Source: an uncultured Oxalobacter sp.
GTDB taxonomy: Bacteria; Pseudomonadota; Gammaproteobacteria; Burkholderiales; Burkholderiaceae_D
DNA: 13,470 nt
Assembly: GCA_905202055.1 (NCBI GenBank)
Contig: CAJKQK010000054.1
Span: 1-13,470, forward strand
Direction: 5' to 3'
A program made the position numbers and the translations under genes. This document shows positions 1-5,807 of this stretch, one piece after another. Each line of letters starts with the position of its first letter. Positions within the stretch are counted from its first letter, which is position 1. The notes beneath the pieces were generated by a model. That model ran no database searches, had not been told where the DNA came from, and worked only from the letters and a program-made list of their open reading frames with translations.

Positions 1-512
1 AAATAGAACCGTGAGAAAGCGGCATCGTCTTGCAGTAGATCAATGAGGTTGAAGCGTTCAAAGGTTTTTTCCTTGCGGGAAACAGGATAAAGCCGGATCT
101 CTTTCAGGTTGGTCATCAGATAAAACCCGCTTTTCGAAACTTCTTCGTTTTTCCATGCTTTTTCGAGGAAAGTTTTTTCCTGCGTGGAAGAGATCCCTAA
201 ACCGTCGATGATTTTTACAGCGGCGCCTGTTTGATCTTTGGCGGTATTTTTAATGAATATATCGAAGAAACGGTCAGGTGACGTGTTCTGTTCAAGTGCG
301 CTGGCGTTATATCCCAGCAGTTTTTCGAGAATGACGTGAGTGAATGCCGAACATTGGGCGGAGCTGTCTTTTTTCCTGAGTTCATCAAGCCCTTTTATCC
401 ACGTTTCCAGAACCGTTTTTGAAGGAGGCACACTGGAGGCAGATTTTAATTCGTTCTCAAGGATGCCCGAATGGAAAAGTGAAGTTACTGGTTTGTTGTC
501 TGTGTTTTCCAT
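1..512 (-). CDS. N-terminal part of a probable type IIG restriction-modification enzyme (DNA methyltransferase), cut by window edge
   Basis: This is an open frame of 170 codons from an ATG at 512 that leaves the window without a stop, so only the N-terminus is present. Large single-chain restriction-modification enzymes (MmeI/Eco57I type) start with a short helical segment, then a PD-ExK nuclease-like domain, then the methyltransferase. What I see fits the first part: a helical stretch ending in LLGYN (residues 65-69), an Asp after two Phe (D84), then YLMTNLKEIRLY (131-142) followed by FERFNLIDLL (151-160), which resembles the strand-plus-DL segment closing the nuclease domain in that family. 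The position where the family has E-x-K reads KIID (100-103), so the nuclease may be dead or this may be a methyltransferase only. The methyltransferase motifs would lie outside the window. The start has only a weak GAGA ribosome site. Family assignment is by remembered resemblance and moderately sure; the reading frame itself is certain. Confidence 0.6.
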   Translation of the reverse strand, partial: MENTDNKPVTSLFHSGILENELKSASSVPPSKTVLETWIKGLDELRKKDSSAQCSAFTHVILEKLLGYNASALEQNTSPDRFFDIFIKNTAKDQTGAAVKIIDGLGISSTQEKTFLEKAWKNEEVSKSGFYLMTNLKEIRLYPVSRKEKTFERFNLIDLLQDDAAFSRFY

Positions 513-516
513 CGAT

Positions 517-525
517 TTATCTCAT
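517..525 (-). other. Two-codon mini-ORF (ATG-AGA-TAA) just before the restriction-modification gene
   Basis: On the minus strand an ATG AGA TAA lies four bases before the ATG of the restriction-modification gene and in a different frame. Whether ribosomes use it is unknown. It may be chance in AT-rich sequence. Confidence 0.2.
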
Positions 526-542
526 AAAAAAAGAAAGTTGGA

Positions 543-553
543 CGAATTATTCG
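543..553. repeat. Short perfect palindrome in the leader of the restriction-modification gene
   Basis: CGAAT-T-ATTCG is a perfect inverted repeat about 30 bases upstream of the start codon of the leftmost gene. Restriction-modification genes are often controlled by small regulators binding such sites, but no regulator gene is visible here, so any operator role is speculation. Confidence 0.25.
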
Positions 554-686
554 AAACCACAAGTGTAATCGGTCGGGGACTAAAAAAACAATATGTAAAT
601 GCCGATTGTACTAAACATTAATAAAAGAAAAACTGATTTGGAATCACCGGAAATCTTTTGAGGTATAACGGACATGAAATATATAT

Positions 687-718
687 AAAAAAACGGCTCT
701 TTGACAATGCAAGAGCCG
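687..718 (-). terminator. Rho-independent terminator after dsbA
   Basis: On the minus strand an 8-base-pair stem (CGGCTCTT / AAGAGCCG) with a 9-base loop is followed by seven T. It starts 26 bases past the dsbA stop codon and closes the argS / SPOR / dsbA unit, separating it from the restriction-modification gene. Confidence 0.9.
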
Positions 719-744
719 GTGATCTTTTTTGGTCCGGGAATCTT

Positions 745-1452
745 TTATTTCGTTTTCCTGGTGCCTTTTCTGGACGCCGCTTTTTCCTTTTGAGCTTTTG
801 CAACAAGGGCATCCATTACTTTCAGGGTCTGGCCATGCATTTCCTGTTCAGTCAGGTCCATCTGATTTCCGGAGCTGACAATCGCGGGAGAAGTGAGATA
901 TTTCCCGTCGATGATAATCATGGGGACGCCTTCGATTTCGTAAGTGGATTGCATTTCGACGGCTTTGTTGCCCAGCATCTTCACATAAAAAGACCGGTAC
1001 ATTTCGGCGAATTTCTTGCGATCGATTCCTTGTTTTTCGACGAAATCGAAGATCTGTTCATCCGTTCTGAGATTGATCCGCTGCACCTGAACAGCTTCGA
1101 AAATCTTGTGATGAAGTTCGTTTGTCAGCTCATCCATGGCCGACAGGGTGTAAAACATTCTCTGGTGCGGTTCCATGGATTCACCGAACTTGACGGCAAC
1201 GCGTTTGAAAACGATGTTTTTTTTCTGTTTCCGGGCCCAGTTGGTGAGCGTCGTATCGAATGCATAGCAATGAGGGCAAAAATATCCGAAGAATTCAATA
1301 ACCTCGATTTTGTTGCCGTTATTGGTCGGTTGAGGTACTTTCAGAACCTGATAATCCACATTCTTTTGCGGATTGGCTGGAGAGGCAAATGCCGTCATTG
1401 CCATCATGCCGACCAGTACGGCGGCGATTAATCGATAAAATAATCTGATCAT
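745..1452 (-). CDS. dsbA: Thiol:disulfide interchange protein DsbA
   Basis: This is a periplasmic thiol oxidase that introduces disulfide bonds into newly exported proteins and is normally reoxidised by the membrane protein DsbB. The 235-residue protein has a signal peptide (residues 1 to about 23, hydrophobic core then AFA-S), a thioredoxin fold with the active site C59-P60-H61-C62 within FFGYFCPHCY, and the conserved cis-proline loop GVP (P177). Between them is the helical insertion typical of DsbA. CPHC is the strongly oxidising form of the motif and supports DsbA rather than DsbC/G. The last 20 residues are rich in Lys and Arg, an extension beyond the fold. It starts five bases after the SPOR-domain gene with no good ribosome site, which suggests translational coupling, and is the last gene of that unit. 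The family call is firm. Confidence 0.93.
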   Translation of the reverse strand: MIRLFYRLIAAVLVGMMAMTAFASPANPQKNVDYQVLKVPQPTNNGNKIEVIEFFGYFCPHCYAFDTTLTNWARKQKKNIVFKRVAVKFGESMEPHQRMFYTLSAMDELTNELHHKIFEAVQVQRINLRTDEQIFDFVEKQGIDRKKFAEMYRSFYVKMLGNKAVEMQSTYEIEGVPMIIIDGKYLTSPAIVSSGNQMDLTEQEMHGQTLKVMDALVAKAQKEKAASRKGTRKTK

Positions 1453-1457
1453 TTTAT

Positions 1458-2066
1458 TTATTTGGTCCGGGTTATCGTCGTTTTAATTCCGTTTTGCATC
1501 AGCTTGCTGTGAGCGTTGTTTATATTAGTGCTCTTGTAGGGGCCCAAGCGTACACGATAAATTTTTTCGTTGTTTGATGTGGCTTCAGAGACGGATGATT
1601 CAAAGCCGAGCAATGCCAGATTGCCTCGCATGTTTTCCGCATCAGTCCTGTTTTTGAAAGCGCCTGCCTGCAGCCAGTAAACTGCCTTGTCTTCCGATGC
1701 GGGTGTTTCTTTTTGTTTGATGGCGGCAGCAATAGGGTCTTTTTCCTGAGCCGACGGGGCGACAGGGCTGGCATTGTTCGACGGCACGGGTATCGTTGCT
1801 CCTGTCACACCGGTAGTGGCAGGTGCCGTTGCTGCATTGGTCGCCGGTTTGGAATCTTTGCCATACAGCGCCTGATTCGGATCAGCTGCCGGTGTGATGG
1901 CTGTCGCGGGAACAGGAGCGCTTTCCGGTTTGTCCTGACGGCCGGAAAACGGAATCGGTGTTCTCGTGATCAACAAGGCCACGATGACAGCAATAACCAG
2001 TCCGGTAATCAGGCCGATGATAAATCCAAGGAAGGTACCGCCTTTTTGGTTTTTCAAATTCATCAT
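1458..2066 (-). CDS. SPOR-domain membrane protein (FtsN-like)
   Basis: This is a 202-residue bitopic inner-membrane protein expected to place a peptidoglycan-binding domain in the periplasm. It has a short cytoplasmic N-terminus, one transmembrane helix (about residues 11-33), a TPIPF segment right after it as in FtsN-like proteins, a linker rich in Ala, Pro, Thr and Ser (about 45-125) with no predicted fold, and a C-terminal SPOR domain (about 127-200: YWLQAGAFKNRTDAE, then IYRVRLGPYKS). SPOR domains bind glycan strands lacking stem peptides and bring proteins to the division septum. The gene sits seven bases after argS and five before dsbA, so all three are likely co-transcribed. Two ATG codons are adjacent (2064-2066 and 2061-2063); neither has a clear ribosome site. 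Whether this is the essential FtsN orthologue or a second SPOR protein cannot be decided from sequence alone. Confidence 0.88.
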   Translation of the reverse strand: MMNLKNQKGGTFLGFIIGLITGLVIAVIVALLITRTPIPFSGRQDKPESAPVPATAITPAADPNQALYGKDSKPATNAATAPATTGVTGATIPVPSNNASPVAPSAQEKDPIAAAIKQKETPASEDKAVYWLQAGAFKNRTDAENMRGNLALLGFESSVSEATSNNEKIYRVRLGPYKSTNINNAHSKLMQNGIKTTITRTK

Positions 2067-2073
2067 ATTGAAA

Positions 2074-3789
2074 TCACATTTTGGTTGGTGCGGAGACGCC
2101 CAGCAAGGCCAGACCGTTACGCAAAACCTGTCGGGTCGCTTTCAAAAGAGCAAGACGCGCCAGTTTGAGTGTTTTGTCTTCGACCAGGAATCGCTCTGCA
2201 TTGTAATACCCGTGGAGTTCTCCCGCCAGTTCGCGCAGATAAAAGGCGACCAGATGAGGGCTTAATTCTTCCTGCGCTCTTGAGAGGATATCCGGATAAT
2301 CCGACAGCTTGGACAAGAGTGCATACTCATGAGGCGATGTCAGGGGTGACAGGTCGACATTGTCGAGAACGGATTCGTCACCTCCCCATTGCGAAAACAC
2401 GGAACAGATGCGTGCATGGGCATACTGAACGTAATATACGGGATTTTCATCCGACCGGGATAGTGCCAGATCGACGTCGAAAACGAATTCCGTATCCGCT
2501 TTGCGGGATATCAGGAAGAAACGGACGGCATCTCTTCCGCGCACGACATCCCCTGCACCAGACCATTCGATCAGATCACGGACGGTGACATAGGAACCGG
2601 CGCGTTTGGAAATTTTCACTTCGGCGCCGTCTTTCATGACGGTCACCATCTTGTGCAGTACATAGTCAGGGAATGCTTTCGGTATTCCCTTGTTGACGCC
2701 CTGCAAGCCGGCGCGAACGCGTGCAACGGTTCCGTGATGGTCACTACCCTGAATATTGATGACCTTGTCGAAACCGCGGGAAAACTTGTTGATATGATAG
2801 GCAACATCCGGCACGAAATATGTATAGGTGCCGTCCGTTTTTCGCATTACGCGATCCTTGTCGTCACCATATTCGGTTGTCCTCAGCCAGAGGGCACCCT
2901 CGCTTTCGAATGTTTTTCCTTCCCTGGTCAGGGTATCGACGGCATCCTTGACCTTGCCGTCACGATACAGGGACGATTCAAGGAAAAAATTGTCAAAATG
3001 AATGCCGAATGCATTCAGGTCGTTATCCTGTTCGTTACGCAAATAAGCCACGGCGAATTCGCGGATCGATTTCAGATCGTCTGCATGACCGGATGCCGTA
3101 ACGGTTTCGCAGTTTCGGGCAGCGACCGTTTTTCCGGCAAGGAAGTCAGCGGCAATGTCGGCGATGTAATCGCCGTTATAGGCGCTTTCCGGCCAGCCTT
3201 CTCCACCCGGTTTCAATCCTTTTGCACGTGCCTGAACCGAGAGGGTCAGGTTATCGATCTGCACACCGGCATCGTTATAGTAGAACTCGCGGGTGACATC
3301 GTAACCCTGAGAGGCAAAGAGTGCCGAAATGGAATCGCCGAGAGCGCCCTGACGTCCATGACCGACATGCAAGGGGCCGGTCGGATTGGCGGAAACGAAT
3401 TCGACCATGACTTTCTTGCCGTTACCGGTATTGCTGAACCCGTATTTTTCCTTTTGATCAATGACCGCTTTGACAACATCCTGTTTGGCAGACGCAGTGA
3501 GCCGAAGATTGATAAAACCGGGGCCTGCTATTTCGCCCGATTCGATCAGGCCTTTATGCAAGGGGTTGGCCAACAGGGAAGAAAGAATTGTCTGGGCAAT
3601 CTCGCGCGGATTTTTTTTCAGGGGTTTCGACAACTGCATGGCAATATTGCAGGCAATATCTCCATGAGAGGCATCCCGTGGTCTTTCCAGCGAAACAATT
3701 GGCTGTTTTTCGAGATTTTGTCCATCAATAATGGCATTGACGGCATCCTGTATTAAACCCGAGATGAGTTGTTTCTGTTGTGCAAGCAT
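2074..3789 (-). CDS. argS: Arginyl-tRNA synthetase
   Basis: This cytoplasmic class Ia aminoacyl-tRNA synthetase charges tRNA-Arg with arginine at the expense of ATP. The 571-residue length is close to that of E. coli ArgS (577). Domains in order are the N-terminal tRNA D-loop-recognition domain (about 1-95, including the SHGDIACN segment), the Rossmann catalytic domain with the HIGH-type signature HVGH (141-144) within SANPTGPLHVGHGR, a KMSKS-loop equivalent KISKR (392-396), and the C-terminal helical DALR anticodon-binding domain (about 452-571) ending LLGVSAPTKM. It is the first gene of a tight unit with the SPOR protein and dsbA. A consensus -10 box lies 64 bases upstream of the start, within an inverted repeat that might regulate it. 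Nothing is truncated. Identity is firm. Confidence 0.98.
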   Translation of the reverse strand: MLAQQKQLISGLIQDAVNAIIDGQNLEKQPIVSLERPRDASHGDIACNIAMQLSKPLKKNPREIAQTILSSLLANPLHKGLIESGEIAGPGFINLRLTASAKQDVVKAVIDQKEKYGFSNTGNGKKVMVEFVSANPTGPLHVGHGRQGALGDSISALFASQGYDVTREFYYNDAGVQIDNLTLSVQARAKGLKPGGEGWPESAYNGDYIADIAADFLAGKTVAARNCETVTASGHADDLKSIREFAVAYLRNEQDNDLNAFGIHFDNFFLESSLYRDGKVKDAVDTLTREGKTFESEGALWLRTTEYGDDKDRVMRKTDGTYTYFVPDVAYHINKFSRGFDKVINIQGSDHHGTVARVRAGLQGVNKGIPKAFPDYVLHKMVTVMKDGAEVKISKRAGSYVTVRDLIEWSGAGDVVRGRDAVRFFLISRKADTEFVFDVDLALSRSDENPVYYVQYAHARICSVFSQWGGDESVLDNVDLSPLTSPHEYALLSKLSDYPDILSRAQEELSPHLVAFYLRELAGELHGYYNAERFLVEDKTLKLARLALLKATRQVLRNGLALLGVSAPTKM

Positions 3790-3838
3790 GGAAATGGCAA
3801 AAATCTGTTATCAGTAAAAGACGGCTTCGGCCTTATTC

Positions 3839-3869
3839 TGCCGAAAATAGAAATTATACTGTTTCGGCA
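3839..3869. repeat. Inverted repeat around the argS -10 box (possible operator)
   Basis: TGCCGAAA and TTTCGGCA form a perfect 8-base inverted repeat separated by 15 bases, and the TATAAT box lies inside the spacer. Two half-sites about two helical turns apart around a promoter resemble a repressor operator. If transcription began further upstream, it could also form an RNA hairpin. The repeat is seen directly; its role is inferred. Confidence 0.5.
3853..3858 (-). promoter_or_regulatory. Consensus -10 box of the likely argS promoter
   Basis: Minus-strand TATAAT lies in the only stretch between argS and the upstream terminator. No good -35 hexamer sits 16-18 bases upstream (the sequence there is C-rich), so either the -10 is sufficient with an activator or the site is weak. 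It would give a leader of roughly 55 nucleotides containing a small GGC-CGAA-GCC hairpin. Confidence 0.55.
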
Positions 3870-3901
3870 AAATTAAAGGGGATTTGCGGGCCTTATTCCA
3901 T

Positions 3902-3930
3902 AAAAAAACGCCTGACAGGCTTGTCAGGCG
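3902..3930 (-). terminator. Rho-independent terminator after the Spy-like gene
   Basis: The minus strand carries a perfect 9-base-pair stem (CGCCTGACA / TGTCAGGCG) with a 4-base loop followed by seven T. It begins about 31 bases past the stop codon of the Spy-like gene and insulates argS from it. Confidence 0.93.
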
Positions 3931-3961
3931 CTACAGGAAAGAAGAGTATGAATATGATGAC

Positions 3962-4504
3962 TTATCTCGGGCCGGGACCACCTCTGTGACCATAGCCACC
4001 ACCCCGGTGGTAACCACGATAGAACAGGGATTCGTTGTCGAAAGTTTTCTGTTGTTCAGGGGTCAGTTTGTTATAGAACGTTTTGAGGGCAGTGAGCTGG
4101 TTGGCCATTTTGCCTTCGCGTTCTTTCATGCGGTCCAGCATGATTTGCATGCGCTGGGGTGCCGTCATTTTTTCAATTTCGGCACGTGAGATGGGTTTCC
4201 ATGAATTGTAGTTGGCATCGACGACGGCCAGATAGTTTTTCCATGCCTTTTCCTGATCGGCATTCAATTTCAGCTGATCGTGCAAGGCGGTCTGTCGTTG
4301 CTGCCTATAGTGATGCCAGCGTTCCATATGGTAGCCGCGATTATCCTGGTCGACATAACAGTTTCCCGGACCGGGGCCGCCCATATTCATCGGACAGCCG
4401 TCGTAGCCGCTATCCGCAGGAGCTGCAATGGCCGTTCCGAGGATTGCCCCGCTCATTCCGACTGCGGCGATTCCGGCAATCAGGCATTTGTTCAAAATTT
4501 TCAT
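3962..4504 (-). CDS. Spy/CpxP-like periplasmic chaperone-type protein with LTxxQ motifs
   Basis: This is a small exported protein of 180 residues with a signal peptide (residues 1 to about 28, ending AIAA) and a mostly helical mature part. Two motifs of the LTxxQ kind that mark Spy/CpxP proteins are present: LNADQ (80-84) and LTPEQ (147-151). The mature N-terminus is Gly/Pro/Met-rich with two cysteines (37 and 49), and the C-terminus (161-180) is rich in His, Gly and Arg, which might bind metal. Spy is an ATP-independent periplasmic chaperone and CpxP an inhibitor of the CpxA sensor; which role applies here is unknown. The frame is open back to 4705, but the start at 4504 is preferred because it follows an AAAGGA ribosome site by six bases and begins the signal peptide directly. 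The gene is a single-gene unit with its own terminator. No clear paired GTAAA (CpxR) box was found upstream. Confidence 0.82.
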   Translation of the reverse strand: MKILNKCLIAGIAAVGMSGAILGTAIAAPADSGYDGCPMNMGGPGPGNCYVDQDNRGYHMERWHHYRQQRQTALHDQLKLNADQEKAWKNYLAVVDANYNSWKPISRAEIEKMTAPQRMQIMLDRMKEREGKMANQLTALKTFYNKLTPEQQKTFDNESLFYRGYHRGGGYGHRGGPGPR

Positions 4505-4510
4505 TCTTTT

Positions 4511-4516
4511 TCCTTT
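4511..4516 (-). promoter_or_regulatory. Ribosome binding site that fixes the Spy-like gene start
   Basis: Minus-strand AAAGGA lies six bases before the ATG at 4504. It argues for the short, signal-peptide-first form over the 67-codon N-terminal extension that the open frame would allow. Confidence 0.75.
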
Positions 4517-4693
4517 CGGATGAATTAAACGAAGTGTGCACGTAAGAAGTATACGTTCCCATGCTTTTATGCGTAAGGTTTTGACCAAAGGAATATGTAA
4601 CAGTTTGTTTCGACTGATTTCGCTCAATTTAATGAAAGATAGGCAAAGATAAAGGCAAGAAGAATGAAAAAGGAAGTGGACAAGTGGAAAAAC

Positions 4694-4728
4694 AAAAAAC
4701 GGCAAACAGTTTGTTACTGTTTGCCGTT
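4694..4728 (-). terminator. Rho-independent terminator after the FAH-family gene
   Basis: A 13-base-pair perfect stem on the minus strand (AACGGCAAACAGT / ACTGTTTGCCGTT) with a 5-base loop runs into a T-rich tail. It begins about 20 bases after the stop codon and is the longest stem of the window's terminators. Confidence 0.93.
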
Positions 4729-4747
4729 CATTTGGGCGTGAAGCGGA

Positions 4748-5521
4748 TCAGGCTTCGTATTTGTTGACTAGGTGTCCGACACCGTCGATAACCACTTCAA
4801 CCGTGCTGCCCGGTTTCATCGAGCCGACGCCGACGGAAGTGCCGCAGGAGATGATGTCGCCCGGTTCAAGGGTCATGTCATGGGAAATCATGCTGACCAG
4901 TTTGAATGGGGGGAAGATCATGTCTGCAACCGGATAGTTCTGGCGTTCCTGATCGTTCAGGATGGTTTTGATGACCAGCTTGTTCGGGTCATCAATGCCT
5001 GAAACGATCCCGGGGCCGAAAGAACCGAAGGTATCGAAGCCTTTTGCACGGGTCCATTGTGCGAAGGTAGGATCTTTCTGGATCAGCTGGCCGGCAGTAA
5101 CGTCGTTGGAACAGGTATAGCCGAAGATATAGTCTTTGGCTTGTTCTTCGGAAACTTCCTTGCAGCGTTTGCCGATGACGATACCGAGTTCACCTTCGTA
5201 AACGACTTTGCCGTCGTAGGAATTCGGTTTCCTGACGACTTCACCGTCAGCAATATAGGAGGTGCTCGGTTTCAGGAGATAAAGGGGTTCTTCCGGAATG
5301 GCCACACCCAGCTTGCTGGACAGTGCGTAGAAGTTGTTCCACAACAGGATCATCTTGCTGGGTGAACAAGGCGTCATCAGTTTGACGTCTGCACGCTTGA
5401 CGGTTTCGCCAGTTGCTTTTGGATTGTCAAACATGTCGCCGCTGTAGACACTGATGGTATCTCCTTCCAGAGTACCGAATTTGACTGCATCGCCTTGTTT
5501 GAAACGTACCCAAGTTTTCAT
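4748..5521 (-). CDS. Fumarylacetoacetate hydrolase-family protein
   Basis: This 257-residue cytoplasmic enzyme belongs to the FAH superfamily, whose members cleave or isomerise C-C bonds in beta-keto-type acids using a divalent metal. The N-terminal part (about 1-50) is a small domain of the kind preceding many bacterial FAH proteins. The catalytic mixed-beta domain follows (about 55-254). Expected metal ligands are visible as E109 and E111 in YEGELG and D140 in CSNDVTA, with the conserved KGFDTFGSFGP (160-170) and the SVGVGSMKPG turn near the C-terminus. The usual lid motif NYxxHxxE reads NFYALSSK (63-70), so the catalytic His is absent; this matches a Burkholderiales subgroup I recall, but its substrate is not known to me. 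A strong AAGGAG site precedes the start, and the gene stands alone between two terminators. Substrate assignments such as hydroxyhepta-dienedioate isomerase would be guesses. Confidence 0.87.
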   Translation of the reverse strand: MKTWVRFKQGDAVKFGTLEGDTISVYSGDMFDNPKATGETVKRADVKLMTPCSPSKMILLWNNFYALSSKLGVAIPEEPLYLLKPSTSYIADGEVVRKPNSYDGKVVYEGELGIVIGKRCKEVSEEQAKDYIFGYTCSNDVTAGQLIQKDPTFAQWTRAKGFDTFGSFGPGIVSGIDDPNKLVIKTILNDQERQNYPVADMIFPPFKLVSMISHDMTLEPGDIISCGTSVGVGSMKPGSTVEVVIDGVGHLVNKYEA

Positions 5522-5526
5522 CTTCT

Positions 5527-5532
5527 CTCCTT
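5527..5532 (-). promoter_or_regulatory. Strong ribosome binding site of the FAH-family gene
   Basis: Minus-strand AAGGAG lies five bases before the ATG. It is the strongest ribosome site in the window and suggests efficient translation. The rest of the space up to the icd terminator (5533-5767) contains a TATGAT hexamer at about 5653-5658 but no acceptable -35, so I cannot place the promoter with confidence. Confidence 0.75.
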
Positions 5533-5767
5533 AATAAACATTGCAGGAAACTTTTTTCAGTGTCCTGAAAATGGTATTCCTCAAAACAGGAACAACTTCG
5601 CCCGGTAATTGGCCAGACTATTGTTTTAAATTAACCAATGGCTTAGAAAAACCATCATAACCGAACTGCTTCAAAATTGGTATAAACAATGAACCAGTTT
5701 TTTTACTTTTGCGACTGAAAGGGAATACGTTTGCCAGTCCCGGAATCGCAAAAGAGCAACAGAAATG

Positions 5768-5795
5768 AAAAAGCCGGAAGGATAAGCCTTCCGGC
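5768..5795 (-). terminator. Rho-independent terminator after icd
   Basis: The minus strand shows a 9-base-pair stem (GCCGGAAGG / CCTTCCGGC) with a 5-base loop and five T. It starts 12 bases past the icd stop codon and ends the unit that includes icd, possibly after read-through from secF. Confidence 0.92.
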
Positions 5796-5807
5796 CTGTG
5801 GATTTCA

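Noticed and set aside
340..621. A 93-codon plus-strand open frame at the left end
   Set aside because: It is mostly antisense to the restriction-modification gene, whose minus-strand frame is open for 170 codons and has family-like segments.
618..812. A 64-codon minus-strand open frame rich in Lys and Arg
   Set aside because: It overlaps the dsbA 3' end out of frame and runs through the terminator hairpin, so it is not credible as a gene.
658..1431. A 257-codon plus-strand open frame
   Set aside because: It is antisense to dsbA and the terminator; the peptide has no family features.
2653..3756. A 367-codon open frame on the plus strand
   Set aside because: It lies wholly antisense to argS, whose motifs are intact. 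The translation has no recognisable domain and is explained by the codon pattern of the opposite strand.
4505..4705. N-terminal extension of 67 residues on the Spy-like protein
   Set aside because: The internal ATG at 4504 has a good ribosome site and a textbook signal peptide. The extension would bury that signal peptide inside the protein.
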